From: Ciborinia camelliae
Taxonomy: Eukaryota > Ascomycota > Leotiomycetes > Helotiales > Sclerotiniaceae
Direction of reading: 5' to 3'
Assembly (NCBI GenBank): GCA_025890175.1
Contig: JANPYM010000017.1
Span: 40,040-104,039 of the forward strand
DNA: 64,000 nt
Under the pieces are notes generated by a model. The model did not search any database and had not been told where the DNA came from. It saw only the letters and a list, made by a program, of their open reading frames with translations. Both the position numbers and the translations under genes were made by a program. Positions 11,340-22,666 of the stretch are shown here, one piece after another. Within the stretch, counting starts at the first letter, position 1. Each line of letters starts with the position of its first letter.

Positions 11340-12584
11340 TTGTAAGGAAGTTGAAAGAAAAGGAATGTACAAGTGGGAGATTAAATTAAATACGAAAAAA
11401 AATTCAAGATTGTGGGAAGTTCTATCATTCGACCTATTCATGCCAATGCGGCAGATTCGAGGACTGAAAATTTCAAGATTTGGGGAGACTGAAAATCACA
11501 CATTTGAGACTCCAGAAACAATTTCTGATTAGATAGAAGTGATAATTGGGATTGTATTACTATAGAAATAGCCTTGAAAGAATGTTAATTATCTTTGTTT
11601 GGCAGATTTTGAGGTCATAAGTTGTCCATCCTCAGACTTCCTCGAACCCGCCGCATTGGTCTATAATACCGCACAAAGGTAGCTTGGAAAATTTGCAAGC
11701 TAGTGTTATGCCTTGAACCCTGCCAATGAGAGATTTGAAAGCTGTGGAGGGATGGATAATCTCGTCATCTGATTGCTCTCTCTTTTGGACTTATACTGTT
11801 GTTTGCTTCACTGACTGAGCCCCTGAGGTACCCAAGGCAGGCAGGTGCAGTATGGGACTTAGTCAACATGACTTGAACTTGCAGATGATCAAACACTCTA
11901 ATAATTCCTTCAATGAGAATGAATTTCAAGCCCCGATCATCCTGTGGAATGGACTTTATAGGTATACCGATTAGTCCTTTTGGTCTCGTGTTGTAACTGG
12001 TTCACTAATTACCACCCATCCGCCCCATGTCCATTAACTCCAAATTTACACCAGGCCATTAGAATTTGTTGGATAAAGCATGACAATGCATACCATCGTG
12101 AAATTGGGATCCAATCTGAGCAGTGAGAACCACTTATCCCTTCAATCAAGCTCATACTCACTCAAAGCTCCGATTGGACATACTTATCATCCCATGTGAC
12201 AGAACAGGTCCATCCATGGCTTTACAAAGTACAATTAACATGTGAAAGACAAACCCTAGAAAAGAAATGCTTTTTGAATTCGATTGGGCAGATATATTTA
12301 TATATTTTGGTCGGTACCAAGCTTTCTTGGCCATATCTTGGCCATCTTGGCACTCAACCTCACTTGAGTTGAGCCTCGATACATTCTACACACAAAAACA
12401 TCGAATCAGATTGTTTGGTTGACAAGTTAAAGTGCACGAGAAACAAATACACAGAAAGTTTTGATTAGAGTTCAAATGACATTAATCCAACAAAAATTGT
12501 GAACTAATACATAATCCGAGATGACGCTCCCAGCACCATTAACAAATATCCAATAAATGATTCATAAAAACAAGATTCAAGACT
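11340..12584. other. Intergenic, nothing recognised
   Basis: About 1.2 kb without a supportable ORF on either strand and without large repeats. The sequence is of ordinary composition, with a small direct repeat of TTGGCCAT near 12327-12345. It should contain the 3' flank of the small minus-strand gene that ends at 12585. Confidence 0.4.
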
Positions 12585-12864
12585 CTAAAACTTGTTGATT
12601 TCGTCGTTGACGAGGTTGTTGACTTCTGGGTCGAAACCAGAAGACATTCCCTCCTTGCTTGCGAATTCATCGACGGCTATGTGGAGGGTATCTTAGTATA
12701 GGTCTTGATCGTGGGCGTGAAGAGAAATGCTTACCAGAGTCGACCATGGTATCTTCGGTCTTATCATTGCTACCGTTGGAGTTGTTGGCGTTGTTATCTC
12801 CATCGTTTCCACCTTGTCCGGTGGCATCGTTCTCGAACTCTCTGATGTCGTCTCCGAAACCCAT
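12585..12864 (-). CDS. Small acidic conserved-type fungal protein (73 aa)
   Basis: The coding region is complement(12735-12864, 12585-12676), with an intron at 12677-12734 (GTAAGC donor, CATAG acceptor). It gives 73 residues: an N-terminal MGFGDDIREFEND, a central Asn/Gly/Asp-rich linker, and a C-terminal half with AVDEFASKEGM and VNNLVNDEINKF. The C-terminal half, an amphipathic helix ending in an aromatic residue, resembles small hypothetical proteins common in filamentous fungi, but I cannot name a function. There is no signal peptide or membrane segment. The ATG begins at 12864, and a clean splice removes an in-frame alternative tail. Confidence 0.7.
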
Positions 12865-14445
12865 GATGATTGATTGAAGTGGTTGGTGGTTGGTGGTTTG
12901 GGGTAGTCTGCGGTAGATGTTAATACAGGCTGGGGAGTGATCGAGGGGACCCGGATGATTGCTAGCTTACTTGGTATTGGTTTGAAGTGCTGTATGAAAA
13001 AGCTGATGTGTTGATGAAAAAGAATGAGAAAATAAGAGGATGGTGAGACTTCTTATAGATGCTTCCTCCCGCTAGAACTTCAAATTCCAAGATTCAACAG
13101 TTGCTCTACTATTCACCTTGGCAAGGTAGCTGGAATCTAGCTCGAATCTAGCTCGAATGTTACATCACAGTTATTAAACCAATGCATCATGATGTACCAG
13201 TCGGCGCTCTTATCTCGACATTTAATTTCTTTATCAACATGATACCCATATTTAGACCCCACGTTCTGAAATGGTCACCCAATAACATCTCATTATCGAG
13301 CTTTGGTGAGCAATTCTTTCTCTCTTTTAGGATCTCTGCATCAAACGAAGATGGGCTGGTCGATAGGGGATTCGGGGTTTCTCGGAAGTCTGCAGCCAAA
13401 ATAAACTTGATCTCGACCGATAAACCCCTGTGCAGCTGCGCTCTTGCATGAACAAGCGTCATGTTGATATTAATACCTCAGTCCGCAGTCAGCAGAACAG
13501 GGTTCAGATGCTGATCTGTCTCAAAGCTTGATTGCGATCGGATGTGCACGCCAATGTATGGGGAAAAGCTTGATTGAACGAACGAATTCATATCTTTTCC
13601 ATGTCATTAGGTATTATGGATCGATTTGGCAGGTGCGAATTTCGAAGGTCAAGATCGTACCTCTAATAACAAATGAACCCTCTCCACATCAAAACCCCTT
13701 TATCATTTGTGATGCAAGTCAAGCATTAAAGCTACCTAGGGAGGGAGGTAGTAGGTTGTAAGTAGGTTTTACTTAATTGGCCCGCCGATAGAAGTTGGAA
13801 GATAGAACTACTATCTCCAACAGTTTGCTCTCTTCCACAGTAGAATTACTTCTTGGATGATTTTTATTCTAATCGTTCGCTCTATACGCTGAGCTTCGAG
13901 AGGAAACTTCCAAATGCTCTTGGACCTATCTAGGGACCTACCTTGTATTAACATCAAAAAGACATACAATCGATAGTAATTGCTTATAAGTATTTCTTAA
14001 CTCGATCATGAATATTGAACTTCTTTTTTTGCAACGCAATGAAGAGAGAGCTTATGGCCCAAGAAAAATACATATGGTGTCTGGTATAGCACGTGGCCGA
14101 TTGTGTAGGTTATGCTTTATCCCATTTTTCGTAATGCCAAGCCAAGACCCCTTTGTGATAAGCATCGATAAGGATCGATAAGCATCAATGTTGTCCAGAG
14201 GACCCGTGGACATCACTATTTACCATCATGATGTTTACTTTGTCCTGCTGACAGCTTTTCATTTGAATTTGCGGTTTGTATTCATACTATAGATATTATA
14301 CAATACATCCTCCTTGCAAAAGAAAACTTCTCCCTATAATCTCAACTCTCCTGAGAATATCGACCTTATTGATCCCTATCAATCTACAGCTTCGACGGAT
14401 AACCTTAGACTACTAGAATCTTTAGATAACCTCGCATCCAGCAAC
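12865..14445. other. Intergenic between a minus-strand small gene and the hydrolase
   Basis: This should hold both divergent promoters: the small gene reads leftward from 12864 and the hydrolase rightward from 14446. Overlapping ORFs of about 90 codons on both strands at 13182-13462 contradict each other and neither is supported. An additional 5' exon of the hydrolase could lie near 14230-14260, but I cannot demonstrate it. Confidence 0.4.
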
Positions 14446-15963
14446 ATGGAATACAAAATGGAATATAAACAACCTCCACCAGCATGTGTTGAGAAGAAAC
14501 GACCTTTAACCATCTCCTCCGAAAAGATAACTCCTCGCATCATTATTCATGGCGGTGCAGGTAATATCCTACCCGCGAACCTTCCACCCGCAAAGTACAA
14601 GCTCTATCACGACTCTCTCCTACGAATCCTCTCCAATACCCATTACTTTCTGACCTCGCCATCCTCCTTTCCCCTTCATAAAACCTCTTCTTCTTCCACA
14701 ACCGCTCTCGATGCCGTCACATTTGCAGTTACACAATTGGAAGACAATCCTTTGTTCAACAGTGGACATGGCGCGGTTTTCACACGCGATGGAATCAATG
14801 AACTCGAGGTATCGATAATGGTTTCGAGTGGCAAGAAGAAGAGAGGGGTGGGACTCATGGGATTACAGCATATTAAGAATCCTATAAAGCTCGCGCGGGA
14901 GATGTTGATACGCGGAGAACAAGACCTAGAAGGTGGAAATGGAGAACATAGGGGGCCAATGAGTGTTGAAGAGGAAACATTTGTCAAGGCCCATGGAGCA
15001 CAAGGACATACACAATTACACAAATACTCAGCTGAGAAGTTGGCAAAAGAATGGGGATTGGAAATTGTAGACGAGAAATACTTCTTTGTTCAGGCGAGGT
15101 GGGATGAACATATATCGGGGTTGAAGAAGGAGAAAGAGGGGAAGGGAGAGGCATCCTGGGATGCCCAAGAATTTATACCCCAAGGAACATGCGGTGCCGT
15201 TTGCCTTGATGCGGATGGTGTGTTATGCGTTGGTACAAGCACTGGAGGCATGACAAATAAATTGACCGGAAGAATTGGAGACACGCCCACAATGGGAGCT
15301 GGTTTCTGGGCGGAAGAATGGGAGGATACATCGAAGTCTCGGGCGGCTGGGGACGATTTACATCGTCTCCGCCAAACGATGCGCAATCAAGGACCGATGA
15401 TCGACTTTGGCAATCAGCTGAAAGGGTTAATGGCAGACTGTTTCCCAGGCCTGAACCTAAGAACTTACAATCCGATCTACCAAGAACTTCTCGAGGAGAA
15501 AGCTTTAGATTCCCAATCCAGTTCCCGGAAATATTTTAGATCGACCGCTATGTCCGGGACTGGAAACGGGGATTCTTTCCTTCGCATTGCCGCTGTACGA
15601 AGTGCATCTGCGATTGCACGATATCGTCCCAATACCTCCCTCCAAACCGCCATCACTGAAATTACCGGCCCAGACGGAGAGCTGGTTAAATCAGCAGGCG
15701 ATCGATGGAAGAAAACAGGAGAAGGCGAAGGTGGTATCATTGGGATCGAACTCACGGTTGTCGTGGATAAACTTGGCCGCAGAATAGATTCAGTGACTGA
15801 TGTTGTTGCTGACTACAATTGTGGAGGTATGTTCCGCGCGTCCATTAATGAGGATGGGAAGGCTGTCATGAGGGTTTGGAGACCCGGTCAGTATTGTGGC
15901 TTGGAGATGTATGAGGGTGAGGGGATGGAGTATGATGTTGCTGATTGGGTGGATGCTAAATAA
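14446..15963 (+). CDS. Taspase/L-asparaginase-type N-terminal nucleophile hydrolase
   Basis: A 505-residue protein from the first in-frame ATG (14446). The frame is open further upstream without an ATG, so an upstream exon is possible. It matches the plant-type asparaginase/Taspase family (peptidase family T2), which is made as an inactive precursor that cleaves itself before a Thr and then hydrolyses asparagine or isoaspartyl bonds. Seen: IIIHGGAGN near the start; NSGHGAVFTRDG in the alpha part; the autocleavage/nucleophile motif QGTCGAV (Thr near residue 249); the TSTGGMTNKLTGRIGDTP substrate loop; and GNGDSFLRI near the C-terminus. The alpha/beta linker (about 140-245) is long and charged, as in fungal members. 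All key motifs look intact, so activity is expected. It is single-exon as read here. Confidence 0.9.
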   Translation: MEYKMEYKQPPPACVEKKRPLTISSEKITPRIIIHGGAGNILPANLPPAKYKLYHDSLLRILSNTHYFLTSPSSFPLHKTSSSSTTALDAVTFAVTQLEDNPLFNSGHGAVFTRDGINELEVSIMVSSGKKKRGVGLMGLQHIKNPIKLAREMLIRGEQDLEGGNGEHRGPMSVEEETFVKAHGAQGHTQLHKYSAEKLAKEWGLEIVDEKYFFVQARWDEHISGLKKEKEGKGEASWDAQEFIPQGTCGAVCLDADGVLCVGTSTGGMTNKLTGRIGDTPTMGAGFWAEEWEDTSKSRAAGDDLHRLRQTMRNQGPMIDFGNQLKGLMADCFPGLNLRTYNPIYQELLEEKALDSQSSSRKYFRSTAMSGTGNGDSFLRIAAVRSASAIARYRPNTSLQTAITEITGPDGELVKSAGDRWKKTGEGEGGIIGIELTVVVDKLGRRIDSVTDVVADYNCGGMFRASINEDGKAVMRVWRPGQYCGLEMYEGEGMEYDVADWVDAK

Positions 15964-16411
15964 GAGTTTACTGGATTCTTGGTCTGAAAGGATACGTAGA
16001 TACCTACCTACCTAGTGATAGTTTTGCTATTGGTATTATTAATGAAAGTCCGGTCGTGCAATCAATATCTGATCTTTTCTTTTATGTTCCTTTACTAAAT
16101 TTCTTTCTATGCACTTTCAGATATACATTTTTGTAAAACCGTCATCGAGTTTCCTTTCAAAATGTAAATTTCTTTCCTACCTAGAAAGGTAGGTAGGTAA
16201 TCAAAGATTGATAATCTCACCTCTCCTTTCCTCAAGATAGGTATTCTTTACTTCCCAGCCATATAGACATTTCTCTATCTCTACTATGCCTGAAACGAAG
16301 TGGAAGGGTTCCGGAGCGGGAGCAAAAACGACCCCTTCACTTTACTGCGTTCGGATCACGTGATTGTATATCTTAATATTATATTTTAAAAATATAATAT
16401 ATATAAGCTAT
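15964..16411. other. Hydrolase 3' flank
   Basis: No gene. It contains short ACCT/AGGT runs (16000-16015 and 16180-16200), some of which could pair as a weak hairpin. It becomes AT-rich just before the first TIR element. Confidence 0.4.
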
Positions 16412-17162
16412 ATTAATCGTATAACCTGGGATGACCAGTAATACGATAGAAAGGAAGTACTAGGGTAGAATATGGTAGATTGAGTTGACTAAGGAGTATG
16501 TATTTGGTGGCAGCCCAGCTGCCCTTATATGCTACTCCCCTATACCCTATGCGGCATAGCTTACCACGTGATCCCTGATCATGTGACCTGAAACCATGTG
16601 ACCTGATTCCCCAATAAGCTATATTATAAATATAATAAAATATTATAAAATAATATATGTCACGGAGTGAAATAGAAAAAGGAATCATAATCTTAGGCAT
16701 CGGAATAGTATTGTAGTAAACTATGAAGAGGAAAGGATTCTGATCTGAAAGAGGATCTGTTTAAATACCCTCTAGCTTCTGCCCTAGCTCTCTAGCTCAT
16801 GCTCTAGCTCTCTAGCTCCTGCCCTAGCTCTCTGGCTCCTGCCCGGTAGCTCTCTAGCTCCTGCCTTAGGCAGGAACCCTTGGCAGTTCCTGACAATATA
16901 TATAAAATTTTAAAAAAATATTATTATAAAAACTTTATACAATAGATTTAGTATAATTATTAAGGAATCAGGTCATATAGTTTCCAATCACATAATCAAA
17001 AATTACGTGGTAAGCTATACCGTATAGGGTATGGGGGAGTAGCATATAAGGGCGGCTGGGCTGTTACCAAATATATATTCCTTAGTCAAATCAATTTACT
17101 ATAATTTTATTCTAATATTTCCTTCCTACTGTATTACTGGTCATTCCAGGATATACGATTAA
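16412..17162. mobile_element. Non-autonomous element A with 200-bp terminal inverted repeats
   Basis: The left arm 16412-16610 and right arm 16963-17162 are imperfect reverse complements (about 200 bases each). The roughly 350-base interior encodes nothing credible. Differences between the arms are mostly C-to-T and G-to-A in the right arm, as RIP would leave. The interior carries a CTAGCTC minisatellite. The target duplication is uncertain because both flanks are AT-rich; pairing may extend out to about 16390 and 17180. The structure is that of a MITE or foldback derivative of a DNA transposon. Confidence 0.8.
16770..16866. repeat. Minisatellite, about 20-base TAGCTCTCTAGCTCCTGCCC units
   Basis: Four to five imperfect tandem units in the interior of element A, ending at a short CCTTAGGCAGGAACC palindromic stretch. 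Confidence 0.75.
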
Positions 17163-17185
17163 TAATAATTATATATTATATATTA

Positions 17186-17734
17186 CTATAGTGGGCAAAC
17201 CTATAAAGTTTGAAACGTATTTTTTTATTTTTAAAATATTTATAATAATTATATATTGTTAAGGTATGATGGAAGCATAGGATTAGATTGAGTAGTAGGA
17301 ATAGTAGAATCCTCGCAGAGGATTCTATTATTCCTACGAGAGCGTGGCCGCGTTCGTGCTACGCACGGACGCTACGCCACGCGCCGCGCTAAGTTCTATA
17401 GTCACCCGGTTCAACATATATTAGTATTAAAAAGAAATTATAAATAAAAATTAAAATAAAAATTAAAATGTAATATATTGAGAGTAGCCAGGGCCGTATA
17501 AGCCGTACGGACCGCGAAGCGGCCCGTAGGCCTAATACGGTCTAGCGCCCTATCTCAAGCTTAAATAGCATACAAGGTTCAATCTTAGTTCTATAGTAAT
17601 TTCAAATAACATCACACAACTTGCACCTTCACGTGATCTACCTTTTCAACATAATATATACTAATATATAATTATTATAAATATTTTAAAAATAAAAAAA
17701 TACGTTTCAGGCTCTATGGGTTTGCCCACTATAG
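17186..17734. mobile_element. TIR element B (MITE-like, TA target duplication)
   Basis: 549 bases bounded by CTATAGTGGGCAAACC and its reverse complement, flanked on both sides by TA (17184-17185 and 17735-17736). The terminal repeats pair over about 75 bases with a few transition differences. TA duplication and a short conserved terminus fit a Tc1/mariner-type derivative. It has no transposase ORF. The interior has GC-rich hairpins (17299-17338, 17342-17382, 17490-17545) that stand out from the AT-rich arms. It begins about 25 bases after element A. Confidence 0.8.
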
Positions 17735-17943
17735 TATCCATTACATGACGCTAAGTCACGTGATCCTCCCTCTCCAGGGTTCTACTATGATACCAGATGA
17801 TCATTGAGCCTAAGGTCCCTGCAGCTATCACGTGCTTGTGGTGATTCGTGACAGTCATGTAACTTGAAAGTCACATAACGTTATTCCGACAACCCTATAT
17901 AGATACTAGCCCTTATATAACTATATTATATTACAGTAATAAA

Positions 17944-19316
17944 TCAAGACAAACTAGCTACATCCTTGTATCGTACATATTTAGAGACCATTTTGATTAA
18001 GTGCCTTGAAAAAGTCGGTTTAGAAAGGCAGTCATCCATCCCTGTTTTTAAACACTCCTCCTCTTCTTCTTGTATAGCGAGAGTAAGAGCAATTATTGGG
18101 ATTCGTCGAAGGCCTTGACTCTGCTCATATTCTCTGATCTTCACTGTGGCTTCAAAGCCGCCCTACAACCCCGTTACTATATAAAGCTAGAATTAACTGC
18201 AGGAAAACTTACCATGACTGGCATTTTTATATCCATTAGCAAAATGTCGTATTTGTTTGCCCTAACAGCTTCAAAAGCCTCGAGCCCGTTTTCAACCACT
18301 GTAACGACATGGGTATATTTTTCTAGAACCTTTCTAAAAACCTTCTGATTAACGGCATTGTCTTCAGCTAGAAGGATAGCCAATGAGGAGAGATTGTCAG
18401 TTGGAACTGGTGGTAATTGTTTCTCTAAAGGCTGAAGTATGTTATATCCAAGATCAATCGCCAGGCAAGGTGTTGTCATATATGAGGCGATTTGGAGATC
18501 TAGTGCCGGTGAGAGGCTGAAGGGATCTGGTAATCCCAGCAATAAGATCGGAACCGTCTTGAACACATCTATCGAACGAACTTCTCTCGCAGACGCTATT
18601 GAGTCGACGAGTATAATATCATACATCCCCTCTCGTGGCTGCCCAATGTGTGAGACTGAGTCAGCAGTGGCTGGAACAAAACCAAGTTCCTCCAACATCA
18701 ACGCGATTTGCCTTTCGTGCCCGGTCCGCCCTTGATCAATGAAGAGTACGCTGTGGCCATTGTACGGTTTGAGCTGCTTCGAGATGGAGCTTTCATCGGA
18801 GACAGCGCGCCGCAATACGCTCGTAAAGAAGAACGAGGTCCCCTTGCCATACCGACTCTCCACCCGGATGTCTCCTCCCATTTGCTTTGCAAGGTCTTTG
18901 TAGAAAGATAGGCCGAGGCCTGAACCGCCATGTTTCCGATATGGTGAACCATTCTCTTGCCGGGAAGTATCAAAAATTAAGTCAAGGTCGCCCTTCTGAA
19001 TCCCAATACCGTTATCTGAGACAATAACCTCTAGAGCTTGTTTTTCTACAGTGGCGGGATCATGCTTTGCGATTTGAACCGTAATTTTGACTTCCCCCTG
19101 CTCTGCAAACTTGATGGCATTTCCAACCAACTTGATAATAACCTGGCATAAACGAATGGGGTCTCCAATAATACGGTTTGGTATCGAGCTGTTCACAAGA
19201 TATCGAAGTTCAACGGATTTTTCGTCCGCCCTCTTGGTTAAACGCATGAGTGCTTCCAATACTGTTGCTGGTAGTTGGTAAGGGATCTCCTTCAAGGTCA
19301 CATTAACTGAGTCCAT
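17944..19316 (-). CDS. N-truncated group III (Nik1/Os-1-like) hybrid histidine kinase: ATPase plus receiver
   Basis: The coding region is complement(18213-19316, 17944-18162), with an intron at 18163-18212, giving 440 residues. The start region (LKEIPYQLP...) aligns from memory of the family with the segment just after the HisKA domain of Nik1/Os-1 osmosensing kinases. The HAMP repeats and the phosphorylatable-His H-box are absent; I looked upstream on the minus strand and saw none. The ATPase boxes are present (GNAIKF, DNGIGI, GGSGLGLS). The receiver has AEDN and LLMDIKMPVM (phospho-Asp) and a C-terminal LSKP lysine, but the usual TAHAM segment is replaced by TLAIQEEEEE. Without HisKA it cannot autophosphorylate by itself. 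It could be a pseudogene-like duplicate or a trans-acting regulator. It lies 210 bases from element B. Confidence 0.85.
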
Positions 19317-20005
19317 TGTATAACGGAAACCTCAAGTTTGGTTTGGTGCTAAAAGATTTGTTTCAAATGTTGTTGTAAATTGAAAAAACAATATAATAGG
19401 GGTTAAAAATGAAATACGGAAATACACAAAAAACTTCGCCTTAGTTAGGGCAATTCTTAACTAAGTCACGGTCCGGACCTATGATGACCTATTTGCTACA
19501 AACCATTTCGAACATTTTCGCATAAACGTTTGTTGCTGTGCGCTTTGCTAAGATTTTCTGAATTTGTAATATTACGATTCTATTCTCCCTAATATAACCG
19601 ACCGCAATTAAAATGCCAGTACAGGAGAGGAAGAGCAATACCATGCAAGTATTAATGAAATAAATCATACAGTAATAAGATGGCCTGGTAGTGCACGATG
19701 AAACCGAGCTCACGCGCAAGGCAGTGCTAAGAAACGATTGGAGAGAGGGGATTCATAAATATTAAATATTAAATATTAAATATTAAATATCTAGGGAATT
19801 ATAATCGCTACGTACCATACCGTAGTTAATATGTTCGAGGGATTGGTGGTGTTTTTTATGTTCTTGGAGGTTTGCTGGGTGTGCTGGGTTGGTGGGTGTG
19901 TTTGATTTATTAAGTTTTATAAGATTGGGTTTGTGGGAGATGGATAAAATGAATAATCGAGATTGTGGCGTGAGTTTCTACTTTTGAATATGGGTATTTT
20001 TGTGC
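19317..20005. other. Kinase upstream region and AT-rich spacer
   Basis: No supportable gene. A short AAATATT tandem (19757-19790) precedes the satellite block. Small ORFs here are incidental. Confidence 0.4.
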
Positions 20006-20135
20006 TGGATTGGATTGGATTGAATTGAATTGGATTGGATTGAATTGAATTGAATTGGATTGGATTGAATTGAATTGGATTGGATTGGATTGGATTGGAT
20101 ATTGGATTGGATATTGGATTGGATATTGGATAGAA
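20006..20135. repeat. GGATT/GAATT pentanucleotide microsatellite
   Basis: About 25 tandem pentamers alternating GGATT and GAATT, then a few GGATATT units. Confidence 0.9.
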
Positions 20136-20897
20136 TATTGGAATTTGGGTCTGGGAATGTGGGAAGGTGTTTATGTATTTATTTTCTCGGAAAGGGTGTA
20201 GATTGCGCTTTTCAATTTTCAATCATGGATTTAATTTTATTATGGAATCAAGTTTATTGTTTGGTAGGTTGATGTTTGATGCCTTTTCGTATCTAGTGCT
20301 GGAGCTTGGAGTATTGATTTGGAGGTTTGGGAGGAGGGGGAGGAAGAGGGGGATTGGGGGAGAAGCAGGGCTGGGCACTCATACCCTACCCAAAGTATTT
20401 GCCATCTACAAATAATCACCCTACCCTGTAAAAAATTACAAAATGATTACTCTATAAAACCCACAAATACAAATATACCTGCAAGTTTTATATCATACTA
20501 CATCCCAAATTACCCTACCTTTTGCCCAGCCCTAGGAATAAGCGAAGAGACGGAAAGTCAAGAAAAATAATTGAAATAATGTTTGTAAGGTTTGTAATGG
20601 ATTGGGTGGGATGAATGAGTAGGAAAGTGTAAATTTCAGTTAGAGAGATAATCTAACATATTATATTATAAAACACTCTTAAACTGCGGATGCTCTGTGC
20701 ACGACTGGAACACTATTTTGAAATATCACGTGTAACTCTTCAAAAATCCTTTGAAATTAATACACTTCTTTCAACAATTGATAAAATGAAATTAAAATAT
20801 AAAATATTGATCGCGATCTTCAAATCTATCCAATGGTCCAATTAAATTAATCATAGGATATGTGGTTCAGACGCTATAAGTGATTTTAGGGTTTACG

Positions 20898-21003
20898 AAC
20901 CTACGAACTGAAACCTACGAACCTACGAACCTACGAACCTACGAACCTACGAACCTACGAACCTACGAACCTACGAACCTACGAACCTACGAACCTACGA
21001 ACC
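20898..21003. repeat. CCTACGAA octanucleotide satellite
   Basis: About 13 tandem copies of an 8-base unit. The same unit, partly changed to ACGAATCT, returns at 22801-22895. Confidence 0.9.
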
Positions 21004-21015
21004 CTACGAATTCCT

Positions 21016-21654
21016 ACAAATAAAACAAATAAAACAAATAAAACAAATAAAACAAATAAAACAAATAAAACAAATAAAACAAATAAAACAAATAAAACAA
21101 ATAAAACAAATAAAACAAATAAAACAAATAAAACAAATAAAACAAATAAAACAAATAAAACAAATAAAACAAATAAAACAAATAAAACAAATAAAACAAA
21201 TAAAACAAATAAAACAAATAAAACAAATAAAACAAATAAAACAAATAAAACAAATAAAACAAATAAAACAAATAAAACAAATAAAACAAATAAAACAAAT
21301 AAAACAAATAAAACAAATAAAACAAATAAAACAAATAAAACAAATAAAACAAATAAAACAAATAAAATAAATAAAATAAATAAAATAAATAAAATAAATA
21401 AAATAAATAAAATAAATAAAATAAATAAAATAAATAAAATAAATAAAATAAATAAAATAAATAAAATAAATAAAATAAATAAAATAAATAAAATAAATAA
21501 AATAAATAAAATAAATAAAATAAATAAAATAAATAAAATAAATAAAATAAATAAAATAAATAAAATAAATAAAATAAATAAAATAAATAAAATAAATAAA
21601 ATAAATAAAATAAATAAAATAAATAAAATAAATAAAATAAATAAAATAAATAAA
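21016..21654. repeat. Nine-base satellite with a sharp switch from ACAAATAAA to ATAAATAAA
   Basis: About 39 units of ACAAATAAA (21016-21366), then about 31 units of ATAAATAAA (21367-21654), with no intermixing. The only difference is one C-to-T in a CpA context. The array gives spurious Phe-Tyr-Leu repeat ORFs on the minus strand. Confidence 0.95.
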
Positions 21655-22500
21655 TGAATGAAGAATTAAAAAGAAAAAAGAAATTAAAAAATGAATTATA
21701 AAAATTTAAAAAAAGAATTAAAAAAAATAAATTAAAAAATGAACTAAAAAAACAAAGAATTTCAAAAAATATAAAATTAAAAAAAGAATTAAAAAGGATA
21801 TATATTTATAATAAAAAAGATTATATAAATTTTAAAAATGATAAAAGAATAAATATAATTAAAAAACGAAATTAAAGTATTAATAAAATAATTAAGAAAA
21901 GAAAAATAAATAAAGAAATTAATAAAAAAGATTAATAAAAACAATTAATAAAAAATGAATAAAAGAATAAATAAAAAAATTAATAAAAAATTGATAAAAG
22001 AATTAATGAAGAAATTAATAAAAAAGTTAATAAAATAAATTAATAAAAGAAATAATTAAAAGAATTAAAAAACAAAATTAAAAAATAATTAAATAAATTA
22101 AAAAGAAAAAAGATTAAATATAGATATAAATTTATAAATTTCGAAAATATTAATTAATAATTCAAAGAAATTAAAAAAATTAAAAAATTAAAAAAAAAGT
22201 TAAAAAGTTAAAAAGAATAAAAAGATAAAAATAAAAAAGAATTAAAAAATAAAAATTGAAAAGAAATAAAAACTAAAATTGAAAAATAAATAAATAAATT
22301 AATAAAAGAATTTAAAATGAATATAAATATATAAATGTTGAAGATATTAATTAATAATTAAAAGAATTTAAAAAATTAAAATAGATTAAAAAATTAAAAG
22401 AAATTAAATAATTAAAAGAAAATTAAAAGAATTAAAAATAAAAAGTAAAAATATAAAGAAATAAAAAAATTTTAATTTTAATTTTTATGGATTCGAAGAA
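21655..22500. other. A-rich degenerate tract
   Basis: About 850 bases made almost only of AATTAAAA-type words, as if it were a diverged continuation of the neighbouring satellite. No gene. Confidence 0.6.
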
Positions 22501-22666
22501 TCAAGTTCAATTTCAAAGTACCATGTTTTTTATGATTACGTAATACATATACTATGAGGAAGGCCATTTTCTGAAGATGTACCATTCTTAAAGGTCGCTT
22601 CTGAATGGTTATAATTATGCTCCGTATCTTTTAACTGGCTCGCGCTAAAGATCCCGGTCGCATGCA

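Noticed and set aside
13182..13462. Two overlapping ORFs of about 90 codons on opposite strands
   Set aside because: Mutually exclusive, no domain, no intron signals or sensible composition.
16768..16866. CRISPR-like or other spaced direct repeats
   Set aside because: Contiguous tandem minisatellite without spacers, in a eukaryotic TIR element.
19317..19740. Missing HisKA exon of the kinase upstream on the minus strand
   Set aside because: No SHE-type H-box or HAMP-like sequence found in any frame.
21014..21361. 115-codon minus-strand ORF of Phe-Tyr-Leu repeats
   Set aside because: It is a translation of the nine-base ACAAATAAA satellite; no non-repeat flanking protein sequence.
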